A DNA stretch of 39,944 bases from Yoonia sp. Its GTDB lineage: Bacteria; Pseudomonadota; Alphaproteobacteria; Rhodobacterales; Rhodobacteraceae. The position numbers and the translations under genes were made by a program. Numbering within the stretch: the first letter of the stretch is position 1; each line of letters opens with the position of its first letter. Below the pieces are notes generated by a model. It was given only the letters and a program-made list of their open reading frames with translations. It did no database searches and was not told where the DNA came from. The DNA is taken from NCBI RefSeq assembly GCF_030731595.1, contig NZ_JANQTS010000095.1, forward strand, positions 45,463 to 85,406, in the 5' to 3' direction. Positions 33,223 to 39,944 of the stretch are shown one piece after another.

Positions 33223-33254
33223 AAGGCCGCGCCGAGAAATCTGCGCGGCCTTTT
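33223..33254 (+). terminator. Intra-operon terminator/attenuator after the binding-protein gene
   Basis: Arms AAGGCCGCGC (33223-33232) and GCGCGGCCTT (33243-33252) pair perfectly around a 10-base loop and are followed by TTTT. It sits 24 bases past the stop of the binding protein and ends 23 before the ATPase start. This is the form of a partial rho-independent terminator that lets some transcription through to the transporter subunits. Confidence 0.8.
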
Positions 33255-33277
33255 GCATTTCAACGACAGGTGCCCCA

Positions 33278-34816
33278 ATGACCGACGTAGCCCCCGCCAT
33301 TGAACTGAAAGGCATCTCCAAAGCCTTTGGCCCTGTTCAAGCGAACAAAGATATCTCGATCCGCGTGATGCCCGGTACAATCCACGGGATCATCGGTGAA
33401 AACGGGGCGGGCAAGTCCACGCTCATGTCGATCCTTTACGGGTTCTACAAAGCCGACAAAGGCGAGATTTTCATCGCGGGCAAGAAAACGTCGATCCCTG
33501 ACAGTCAAGCCGCGATTGCCGCAGGCATCGGCATGGTGTTCCAGCATTTCAAGCTGGTTGAAAACTTTACCGTGCTCGAAAACGTGGTGCTGGGGGCAGA
33601 AGACAGCGGCCTGCTGCGCCCCTCGCTGGCGCGCGCGCGCCGCGAATTGAAAAGCCTTGCAGAAGAATACGAACTCAACGTCGATCCCGATGCCCTGATC
33701 GAAGAGGTAGGCGTGGGGATGCAGCAGCGTGTTGAAATCCTCAAGGCGCTTTACCGCAAGGCCGATATCCTGATCCTCGACGAACCCACCGGCGTGCTGA
33801 CGCCTGCCGAGGCTGACCACCTGTTCCGCATCCTTGAAAACCTCAAGCGCGAGGGAAAAACAATCATCCTGATCACGCATAAACTGCGCGAGATCATGGA
33901 AATCACTGACACGGTCAGCGTGATGCGGCGCGGCGAGATGACCGCGACGGTCAAGACATCCGAAACCAGCCCGCCGGAACTTGCCGAACTGATGGTCGGG
34001 CGCAAAGTCCTCCTGCGCGTGGATAAGGCACCCGCCACAATCGGGCGCAAGATCCTAGAAGTCAAAAACCTCAATGTCACGGACAGCAAAGGGGTCCATA
34101 GGCTCAAGGGCGTGAGTTTTGACGTCCATGCTGGCGAAATCCTCGGTATTGCGGGCGTTGCGGGCAACGGCCAGTCGGAACTGCTCGAGGTGCTGGGCGG
34201 GTATGAAAAAGCCACCGGCTCGATCAGGGTGAATGGCGAAGAAATCGACTTGACCGGTGCGCATTCGGACGGGCAAAGCAGGCGGGCCCGTGGGATCAGC
34301 CATGTGCCCGAAGACCGGCAGCGCGAAGGGCTGATCATGGATTTTCAGGCGTGGGAAAACACGGCCTTCGGCTATCATCATGATGCCGCTTACCAGCGCT
34401 CAAAGCTGTTCATGGACAATGCCGCCATCCGCAAGGACACCGAAGAGAAAATGGCCCGCTTCGACGTGCGTCCTCCCGATCCTACCCTTGCCGCCAAGAG
34501 TTTTTCCGGCGGCAACCAGCAAAAAATCGTGCTGGCCCGCGAGATCGAACACAACCCCGATTTGCTTCTGATCGGCCAACCGACGCGGGGTGTGGACATC
34601 GGTGCGATCGAATTCATCCACCAACAGATTGTTGCACTTAGGGATCAGGGCAAAGCAATTTTGTTGGTTTCCGTGGAGTTAGAAGAGATTTTGTCGCTCT
34701 CTGACCGGATTGCGGTTATGTTTGACGGAAAAATAATGGGCGAGCGGATGCCTCAAGAAACAGATGAAAAAGAACTCGGACTGCTGATGGCAGGCATGAG
34801 CGGGGAGGCGGCGTAA
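33278..34816 (+). CDS. Nucleoside ABC transporter ATP-binding protein (two NBDs)
   Basis: A 512-residue protein with two fused ATPase domains. The first has Walker A GENGAGKST (40-48), Q-loop GMVFQHF, signature VGVGMQQRVEILKA, and Walker B ILILDEPTGVLTP. The second has a degenerate Walker A (GVAGNGQSEL) without the Lys-Ser/Thr, as usual in this YufO/RbsA-like family, but a good signature FSGGNQQKIVLARE and LLIGQPTRGVD in place of Walker B LLDEPT. It drives purine-nucleoside import with the two permeases. Its TAA stop shares one base with the ATG of the first permease (34814-34818). Confidence 0.93.
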   Translation: MTDVAPAIELKGISKAFGPVQANKDISIRVMPGTIHGIIGENGAGKSTLMSILYGFYKADKGEIFIAGKKTSIPDSQAAIAAGIGMVFQHFKLVENFTVLENVVLGAEDSGLLRPSLARARRELKSLAEEYELNVDPDALIEEVGVGMQQRVEILKALYRKADILILDEPTGVLTPAEADHLFRILENLKREGKTIILITHKLREIMEITDTVSVMRRGEMTATVKTSETSPPELAELMVGRKVLLRVDKAPATIGRKILEVKNLNVTDSKGVHRLKGVSFDVHAGEILGIAGVAGNGQSELLEVLGGYEKATGSIRVNGEEIDLTGAHSDGQSRRARGISHVPEDRQREGLIMDFQAWENTAFGYHHDAAYQRSKLFMDNAAIRKDTEEKMARFDVRPPDPTLAAKSFSGGNQQKIVLAREIEHNPDLLLIGQPTRGVDIGAIEFIHQQIVALRDQGKAILLVSVELEEILSLSDRIAVMFDGKIMGERMPQETDEKELGLLMAGMSGEAA

Positions 34817-35910
34817 TGGACGTCATGCCAAAGTGGGCAGATGTGATCCTGATCCCTCTGATCTCGATCCTGCTTGCGGCTATCCTGTCTGCCCTAGTGA
34901 TCCTTGCGATCGGTGAAAACCCTTGGGCGGCGCTCAAGCTGATGGTCAGCGGCGCTTTGGGCTCCACCTATGGCTGGGGCTACACGCTCTATTACGCGAC
35001 AAACTTCATCTTTACCGGCCTTGCCGTCTCCATCGCGTTCCATGCGCGCATGTTCAACATCGGCGGCGAAGGTCAGGCGGTTCTGGGCGGCTTGGGCGTG
35101 GCTTTGGCCTGTCTTTTCATCCCTTGGCCGCATTGGACGCTGGCGCTGCTTGGTGCAACGCTCATGGCGGCGCTGTTCGGGGCAGCATGGGCGGCGATCC
35201 CCGCCTTTTTGCAGGCCAAACGTGGCAGCCACATCGTGATCACGACGATCATGTTCAACTTTATCGCAGCGGCATTGTTGAACTACCTTCTGATTGGCGC
35301 GCTGAAAGTGCCCGGCTCGATGGAGCCTGCAACGGCCAAATTCCCGGAAGCCACGCATCTGCCGTCCTTTCAGGATATGTTCAACTGGGGCGACACGACA
35401 TTCTTCCGGGGTGCGCCTGCGAATATCACTTTCTTCGTGGGCCTTGCAGCCTGCTTGGCCCTTTGGGCGCTGATCTGGAAAACGCGGCTTGGCTATGAAA
35501 TCCGGTCCTTTGGACACTCGGAATCAGCCGCGAAATATGCGGGCATCAGCCCGACAAAAATTATCATGGTTGCCATGCTTATCTCGGGCGCTCTTGCCGG
35601 CATGATGGCCATCAACAACGTACAGGGCGAGGCCGAACGGCTGGTCCTGAACGCAGTGGAGGGGGCGGGCTTTATTGGCATCGCCGTCGCACTCATGGGT
35701 CGCAGCCATCCTTTCGGGGTATTGCTGGCGGCCCTTCTTTTCGGCTTTCTATATCAAGGCGGCGCAGAACTCGCCCTATGGACGTCGATCCCCCGTGAGT
35801 TGATTATCGTAATACAGGCATTGGTAATCCTCTTCACGGGCGCACTGGATAACATGGTGCGCATGCCGCTCGAGCGGCTATTCCTATCAATGAGGAGAGC
35901 AAGAACATGA
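34816..35910 (+). CDS. Nucleoside ABC transporter permease 1
   Basis: A 364-residue inner-membrane protein of the BPD_transp_2 (RbsC/YufP) family with roughly nine or ten hydrophobic segments. Signature stretches are FTGLAVSIAFHARMFNIGGEGQ, FLQAKRGSHIVITTIMFNFIAA, and ALMGRSHPFGVLLAALLFGFLYQGG; the FNIGGEGQ loop is diagnostic for nucleoside and simple-sugar permeases. The first helix is at residues 12-34. It overlaps the ATPase by one base and the following small gene by four (ATGA, 35907-35910), so the three are translationally coupled. Confidence 0.93.
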   Translation: MDVMPKWADVILIPLISILLAAILSALVILAIGENPWAALKLMVSGALGSTYGWGYTLYYATNFIFTGLAVSIAFHARMFNIGGEGQAVLGGLGVALACLFIPWPHWTLALLGATLMAALFGAAWAAIPAFLQAKRGSHIVITTIMFNFIAAALLNYLLIGALKVPGSMEPATAKFPEATHLPSFQDMFNWGDTTFFRGAPANITFFVGLAACLALWALIWKTRLGYEIRSFGHSESAAKYAGISPTKIIMVAMLISGALAGMMAINNVQGEAERLVLNAVEGAGFIGIAVALMGRSHPFGVLLAALLFGFLYQGGAELALWTSIPRELIIVIQALVILFTGALDNMVRMPLERLFLSMRRART

Positions 35911-36329
35911 AGGCAGGACCATTCAAGATCGGTGTCGATGACGACACCGGCGCAGACCTAGGCTTTGTGCTGAGTTGTTTGGCACTCGGCATGATTTCGA
36001 TGGAAGAACTCCACCAGTGGGTTCACCACGTGATTGACCAAACCCCCGCAGAAGAGGTGCCGCCCCATCTGGTGGCGCTTTTGTCGCTGCAAAGACCGAC
36101 AAGCGTGCTGATGCCAAGCGAGACCGTGATGCCCCGCGTCCCCCATGATCCATTCATCACAGATGAAAGGTTCGACGCGATGCTGGGGTTGCAGTTCTTT
36201 TTGCGCCGTGACCGGACGCAGGCGGTCGACATCACCCAGGCACAGGCCGAGGCCGCATTGCGGCGCAACCCCGAGGTCGCAGATCGTTTCTTTGATCTCT
36301 TCCCCTTCCTGATGGAGAAAGCAGCCTAA
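35907..36329 (+). CDS. Uncharacterised protein inside the nucleoside transporter operon
   Basis: Not recognised. A 140-residue protein lying between the two permeases, coupled to the first by ATGA and ending directly against the ATG of the second (TAA at 36327-36329). It opens MKAGPFKIGVDDDTGADLG, has a mixed hydrophobic helix VLSCLALGMISMEELHQWVHHVI, then a proline-rich middle (about 47-80) and a charged helical tail with ITQAQAEAALRRNPEVADRFF. There is no signal peptide and no clear membrane span, so it is probably cytosolic or bound to the permease inner face. Codon use matches the operon. Its tight placement suggests a role with the transporter, such as regulation, assembly or substrate handling, which is inference. 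Confidence 0.8.
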   Translation: MKAGPFKIGVDDDTGADLGFVLSCLALGMISMEELHQWVHHVIDQTPAEEVPPHLVALLSLQRPTSVLMPSETVMPRVPHDPFITDERFDAMLGLQFFLRRDRTQAVDITQAQAEAALRRNPEVADRFFDLFPFLMEKAA

Positions 36330-37298
36330 ATGGACTTTGCGACCCTTCTGCAAATGCTGGACGCAACCATGCGTCTGGCGACCCCGCTTCTGCTGGCCTG
36401 TCTTGCAGGTCTTTATTCAGAGCGGGCCGGTATCTTTGATATCGGGCTGGAAGGGAAGATGCTGGCCGCAGCCTTTCTATCGGCGGCGATCGCAGCCGTA
36501 TCCGGCAGCGTCTGGCTCGGGCTTTTGGCTGGCATTGGCGCCTCCATGGTGCTGTCGCTGATCCACGGGTTGGCTTCGATCACGTTTCGGGGCAACCAGT
36601 TGATTTCGGGCGTCGCGATCAACTTTCTGGCGGCGGGATTGACGGTCGTGGTCGCGCAAAGCTGGTTCCGCCAAGGAGGCCGGACCCCGCAACTGTCTGG
36701 AGACGCGCGGTTCAACCCGATTGAACTGCCCTTTGCCGAAGCCCTCAGAGAGGTCCCGATCCTTGGGCCGATCTATTACGAACTGATCTCTGGCCATACG
36801 ATCCTTGTCTATGTGGCGCTGCTGATGGTGCCGCTGACATGGTGGATCCTTTACCGCACACGTTTCGGCCTGCGCTTGCGGGCTGTGGGCGAGAACCCTG
36901 CCGCGGTTGATACCGCTGGCGTTTCGGTCATCTGGCTCCGCTTTGCCGCGGTGGGTATTTGTGGCCTTCTTTGCGGGATTGCAGGGTCCTACCTTGCGAC
37001 CGCGCTGCAAGCGGGCTTTGTGAAGGACATGACCGCCGGCCGGGGCTACATCGCGCTTGCCGCGCTCATCTTTGCCAAATGGCGGCCTTGGTACGCGCTT
37101 TATGCCTGTCTGCTGTTTGGCTTTCTGCAGGCGATGTCGCTACGCTCTGACGTGATCGAGCGCATGATCGGTTTCCAGGTCAATGGACAGTTCCTTGACG
37201 TGCTGCCGTTTATCCTGACCGTGGTGATCCTTGCAGGCTTTGTCGGCAAGGCCATCCCGCCACGCGCAGGGGGCGAACCCTATGTCAAAGAACGCTAA
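36330..37298 (+). CDS. Nucleoside ABC transporter permease 2
   Basis: A 322-residue inner-membrane protein of the same BPD_transp_2 family (YufQ-like), with about eight to ten hydrophobic segments. Family marks are LACLAGLYSERAGIFDIGLEGK (the cytosolic coupling loop FDIGLEGK), LIHGLASITFRGNQLISG, and RAVGENPAAVDTAGV. It is expected to pair with permease 1 as a heterodimer. It starts immediately after the unknown gene and ends overlapping the purine nucleoside phosphorylase by 17 bases, so uptake and breakdown genes are one transcription unit. Confidence 0.93.
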   Translation: MDFATLLQMLDATMRLATPLLLACLAGLYSERAGIFDIGLEGKMLAAAFLSAAIAAVSGSVWLGLLAGIGASMVLSLIHGLASITFRGNQLISGVAINFLAAGLTVVVAQSWFRQGGRTPQLSGDARFNPIELPFAEALREVPILGPIYYELISGHTILVYVALLMVPLTWWILYRTRFGLRLRAVGENPAAVDTAGVSVIWLRFAAVGICGLLCGIAGSYLATALQAGFVKDMTAGRGYIALAALIFAKWRPWYALYACLLFGFLQAMSLRSDVIERMIGFQVNGQFLDVLPFILTVVILAGFVGKAIPPRAGGEPYVKER

Positions 37299-38088
37299 GG
37301 CGCTTGCCGTCAGCATCCGCGAAAGGACGGGCGATGCGCCCGTCAGCATCGGTCTGATCCTTGGCTCGGGCTTGGGGCATATCGCAGACAGCGTGAACGG
37401 GGTGTCAATCCCCTACACCGACCTGCCGGGCTTCCCGCATGCGGGTGTCTCGGGGCATAACCCCAATCTTGTGATCGGCGATCTTGAAGGCGTGCGCGTG
37501 GCCGTTTTTGGCGGGCGCGCGCATTACTATGAAAGCGGGCGCGCAGATGCGATGCGGCTGCCCTTGGAAGTGCTCAAAGAACTTGGCGCAGACACGATGA
37601 TCGCAACCAATGCGGCAGGGTCGATGCGGCCCGATATGCCGACAGGCTCTATCATGTGTCTGTCTGACCATATCAACTTTTCAGGGCTCAACCCGCTGAT
37701 CGGTGAACCTACGGACGCGCGGTTTGTGCCGATGAAGGACGCTTACGACCCACAGGTGCGCGCAGGACTACGCGCCGCCGCAACGGCCACGGGCGTTGAG
37801 ATGTATGATGGTGTCTATGCGTGGTATTCCGGCCCCTCATTCGAAACACCCGCCGAAATTCGCGCCATCGCCATGCTGGGCGCTGACGCAGTCGGCATGT
37901 CCACCGTGCCCGAGGTGATCCTCGCGCGTTTTCTTGGGCTCAAGGCCGCTGCGATCTCGACCATCACGAATATGGCGGCAGGAATGAGTGACGAGGCAAT
38001 CAGCCACGAACATACCAAAGCGATGGCGCCGATCGGGGCAGCCAAGCTCGAAAAGGTCCTGCGCCGGTTTCTGTCCGATCTGGATTAA
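37282..38088 (+). CDS. Purine-nucleoside phosphorylase (trimeric PNP family)
   Basis: A 268-residue enzyme that splits purine nucleosides with phosphate into base and ribose-1-phosphate in the cytosol. Family residues are present: LGSGLGHIAD, the phosphate/ribose loop GRAHYYES with His81, ATNAAGSMRPDMPTGS, SGPSFETPAEIR with Glu188, and TITNMAAG with Asn230. Glu and Asn at those positions favour 6-oxopurines (inosine, guanosine) in this family. The start ATG 37282 overlaps the second permease by 17 bases and is preceded by AGGGGG. It completes a purine import-and-use operon with the BMP binding protein and ABC subunits. No adenosine deaminase or ribose catabolism gene is in the window. Confidence 0.93.
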   Translation: MSKNAKALAVSIRERTGDAPVSIGLILGSGLGHIADSVNGVSIPYTDLPGFPHAGVSGHNPNLVIGDLEGVRVAVFGGRAHYYESGRADAMRLPLEVLKELGADTMIATNAAGSMRPDMPTGSIMCLSDHINFSGLNPLIGEPTDARFVPMKDAYDPQVRAGLRAAATATGVEMYDGVYAWYSGPSFETPAEIRAIAMLGADAVGMSTVPEVILARFLGLKAAAISTITNMAAGMSDEAISHEHTKAMAPIGAAKLEKVLRRFLSDLD

Positions 38089-38222
38089 GTCCAGTTTTCA
38101 CGCATTGATAAGGCCAAACCGCGGAATTGCTGCGATTGCAACATAATGAGCATGTCAGTGTTTGACTTGGCAGGATGAAACCGTTTTGGTAACGCCACAG
38201 GCACAAGCGCCCGGATCAGTTC

Positions 38223-39143
38223 ATGCAGATTTACCTCCCCATCGCCGAAGTTTCGGTGAATATCTTCCTTTTATTGGGACTGGGCGGAATTGTGGGCGTT
38301 CTTTCGGGCATGTTCGGTGTGGGTGGCGGGTTCCTGATGACGCCGCTTTTGTTCTTTATCGGTATTCCGCCCGCCGTGGCCGTGGCGACCGAAGCCAACC
38401 AGATCGTAGCCTCCTCTTTTTCCGGTGTGCTTGCGCACCTGAAACGCAAGACCGTCGACCTCAAGATGGGAACGGTCCTACTGATCGGGGGCCTGATCGG
38501 GTCCGGTCTGGGCATCATCCTGTTCAACTATCTCAAGGCACTGGGTCAGGTCGAACTTCTGGTCCAGCTTTGCTATGTCGTGTTCCTTGGCATGATCGGC
38601 ACCTTGATGTTCATCGAAAGCCTGAACGCGATCCGGCGCTCTGCCAAGACGGGCAGAACAGTGCCAACGCGGCGCAAGCATAACTGGGTCCACAACCTGC
38701 CTTTCAAGATGAAGTTTCGGGTTTCGGGGCTGTACATTTCTGTGATCCCGCCGCTTCTGGTCGGGCTTCTGGTCGGTGTACTGGCCGCGATCATGGGTGT
38801 TGGCGGTGGCTTCATCATGGTGCCTGCGATGATCTATCTGCTTGGCATGCCAACCAAGGTGGTTGTCGGAACCTCGCTGTTTCAGATCATCTTTGTCACT
38901 GCCTTCACCACCATGCTGCACGCGACGACCAACTTTACCGTTGATATCGTTCTTGCGGTTCTTTTGCTGGTCGGGGGCGTGATCGGTGCCCAGATCGGCA
39001 CACGGATCGGCGTGAAGATGAAGGCAGAGCAATTGCGCATCTGGCTCGCCATCATGGTCTTGGCCGTTTGTGGAAAGCTGGCCTTTGACCTTTTGGTGAT
39101 GCCCAGCGAGCTTTACTCGCTCGGCACCGGTGGCCACTCGTGA
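38223..39143 (+). CDS. TauE/SafE (TSUP) family sulfite exporter-like permease
   Basis: A 306-residue inner-membrane protein with about eight hydrophobic segments in two halves. Each half opens with the TSUP glycine motif: GVLSGMFGVGGGFLMTPLL (25-43) and GVLAAIMGVGGGFIMVPAM. A charged cytosolic loop lies between (residues 140-165). The family exports sulfite, sulfoacetate or related organosulfur anions, and other members move different substrates, so the cargo is unassigned. It follows a 134-base space after the purine phosphorylase gene and overlaps the TIGR02186-like gene by four bases (GTGA), the usual pairing of these families. Confidence 0.9.
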   Translation: MQIYLPIAEVSVNIFLLLGLGGIVGVLSGMFGVGGGFLMTPLLFFIGIPPAVAVATEANQIVASSFSGVLAHLKRKTVDLKMGTVLLIGGLIGSGLGIILFNYLKALGQVELLVQLCYVVFLGMIGTLMFIESLNAIRRSAKTGRTVPTRRKHNWVHNLPFKMKFRVSGLYISVIPPLLVGLLVGVLAAIMGVGGGFIMVPAMIYLLGMPTKVVVGTSLFQIIFVTAFTTMLHATTNFTVDIVLAVLLLVGGVIGAQIGTRIGVKMKAEQLRIWLAIMVLAVCGKLAFDLLVMPSELYSLGTGGHS

Positions 39144-39889
39144 TCCGGTTGCTCGCACTCCTGGTGCTGCTGGCCACACCCCTGAAAGCCGAAGAAATCG
39201 TGCTCGGCCTCAGCCGCGACGAGGTCGCCATTACAGCGACGTTTGAAGGATCGGACATCCTTGTATTCGGTGCCATCAAGCGCGATGCTCCGATCCCGGA
39301 TGACAGTCAACTCGGCGTCATCGTCACAGTTGCGGGGCCAGAGCAGCCCGTAACGGTGCGCCGCAAGGATCGCCGCCTCGGCATCTGGGTGAACACCGAA
39401 GGGGTAGAGGTCGACGCCGCCCCCTCGTTCTATGCCGTTGCGACAACCGCACCGATGCCCGAAGTCCTGAGCGATGTCGAGGACTTGCGCTACAGGATCA
39501 CCATCCCGCGTGTCATCCGCTCGGTCGGGGCGGTGGTCGAAGACAGCCGGTCCTTTACACAGGCCCTGATCCGCATTCGGGCGGGCGACGGGCTGTATCA
39601 AGTGCTGGAAGGGGCGGTGGATCTGGAGGAAGAAACCCTGTTCCGGGCCGCGATCACCTTGCCTGCGAACCTGATCGAAGGCGACTACGAGGCGCATATC
39701 TTTCTGACCCGTGACGGTAAGGTCATCGACGAATACATCACGACAATTCCGGTGCGCAAAGTCGGGCTGGAACGGTGGCTGTACAACCTTGCCCACGAAA
39801 ATGCGTTTCTTTACGGCCTGATGTCGATTTCGATTGCGATCGCGGCGGGCTGGGGTGCCTCTGCCATCTTCACACTGCTACGCCGATAG
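39140..39889 (+). CDS. TIGR02186-like periplasmic protein with C-terminal membrane anchor
   Basis: A 249-residue protein starting with GTG in the stop of the TSUP gene. A signal peptide (VIRLLALLVLLATPLKAEEI) precedes a beta-rich body (ITATFEGSDILVFGAIKRDA, LGIWVNTEGVEVDAAPSFYAVAT). A hydrophobic helix near residues 223-243 follows, with a short basic tail (LLRR). This is the layout of the TIGR02186 family, found beside TauE-type permeases in alphaproteobacteria. Its role is unknown; the coupling suggests an accessory or sensing subunit of the exporter. It ends one base before the stop of a minus-strand gene. Confidence 0.85.
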   Translation: MIRLLALLVLLATPLKAEEIVLGLSRDEVAITATFEGSDILVFGAIKRDAPIPDDSQLGVIVTVAGPEQPVTVRRKDRRLGIWVNTEGVEVDAAPSFYAVATTAPMPEVLSDVEDLRYRITIPRVIRSVGAVVEDSRSFTQALIRIRAGDGLYQVLEGAVDLEEETLFRAAITLPANLIEGDYEAHIFLTRDGKVIDEYITTIPVRKVGLERWLYNLAHENAFLYGLMSISIAIAAGWGASAIFTLLRR

Positions 39890-39890
39890 G

Positions 39891-39944
39891 CTAACCGCGC
39901 CCGATATGCGGCATCTTCGTCGCCATCACCATCATGGACTGCAC
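39891..39944 (-). CDS. C-terminal fragment of an unidentified gene
   Basis: The minus strand carries an open frame of 17 codons from the right edge to a TAG at 39891-39893, reading VQSMMVMATKMPHIGRG at its end. Methionine-rich with a basic finish, it is too short to assign. It converges on the TIGR02186-like gene with a one-base gap, which fits the tight gene ends seen elsewhere here. Confidence 0.4.
   Translation of the reverse strand: MQSMMVMATKMPHIGRG

Noticed and set aside
34110-34200. Loss of Walker A lysine in the second ATPase domain taken as gene decay
   Set aside because: The degenerate second site is usual in this family of fused nucleoside/sugar importer ATPases, and the frame is intact.
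38162-38683. Plus-strand open frame of 173 codons over the start of the TSUP gene
   Set aside because: Out of frame with the TSUP gene, Arg/Gly/Pro-rich and without membrane segments, whereas the other frame gives the family motifs.
1-39944. Search for CRISPR arrays, tRNA genes, insertion sequences and phage genes
   Set aside because: No regularly spaced direct repeats, cloverleaf-like segments, transposase motifs or att-like duplications were seen by reading; a tRNAscan or repeat search would be decisive.

Overview
The window is a dense stretch of chromosomal core genes from an alphaproteobacterium, most likely Rhodobacterales (Roseobacter/Rhodobacter relatives). The support is the RpoHII-type sigma factor, the FAD/GcvT fusion methylamine-type dehydrogenase, the gene order rsmI-yraN-gshB diverging from an LpoA-like lipoprotein gene and glnD, and wobble positions rich in G/C. 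The genus cannot be fixed from sequence alone. No tRNA, rRNA, insertion sequence, phage gene or CRISPR array was seen, and no gap between genes exceeds about 190 bases.

Layout. Positions 1-7,577 hold the end of a GNAT acetyltransferase, a small conserved unknown, a GcvT-family FAD dehydrogenase, a lipase-class-3-like hydrolase, a membrane-anchored unknown, a D-2-hydroxyacid dehydrogenase, an exported SH3 protein and a CDF metal exporter. From 15,000 down to 7,598 the minus strand runs rpoH2, coaBC-dut-moeB (each overlapping the next by 4 bases), an amino-acid ABC binding protein and permease without an ATPase, and an M3 oligopeptidase. From 15,087 the plus strand carries cobU with an overlapping phosphoglycerate-mutase-type phosphatase, a GST and comM. 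These converge on gshB-yraN-rsmI. The plus strand resumes with an LpoA-like lipoprotein, glnD and murJ, which converge on a rhomboid-like gene. Then come trpS, a VOC protein, a class IV aminotransferase, a universal stress protein, and nfu-tsaB-rimI.

Positions 32,204-38,088 form one complete module for nucleoside uptake and use: a BMP-family binding protein, an intra-operon terminator, a double-NBD ATPase, two permeases with an unrecognised 140-residue protein between them, and a trimeric-type purine nucleoside phosphorylase. The window closes with a TauE/TSUP permease overlapping a TIGR02186-like membrane-anchored protein.

The most notable points are: an ECF sigma-E-like promoter in front of rpoH2, matching the singlet-oxygen cascade known in Rhodobacter; the unknown protein inside the nucleoside transporter operon; a rhomboid that has lost both catalytic residues; a MoeB with added membrane helices; and a set of precise palindromes at gene ends, one of which contains the stop codons of both converging genes. 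I found no clear new defence or mobile system.
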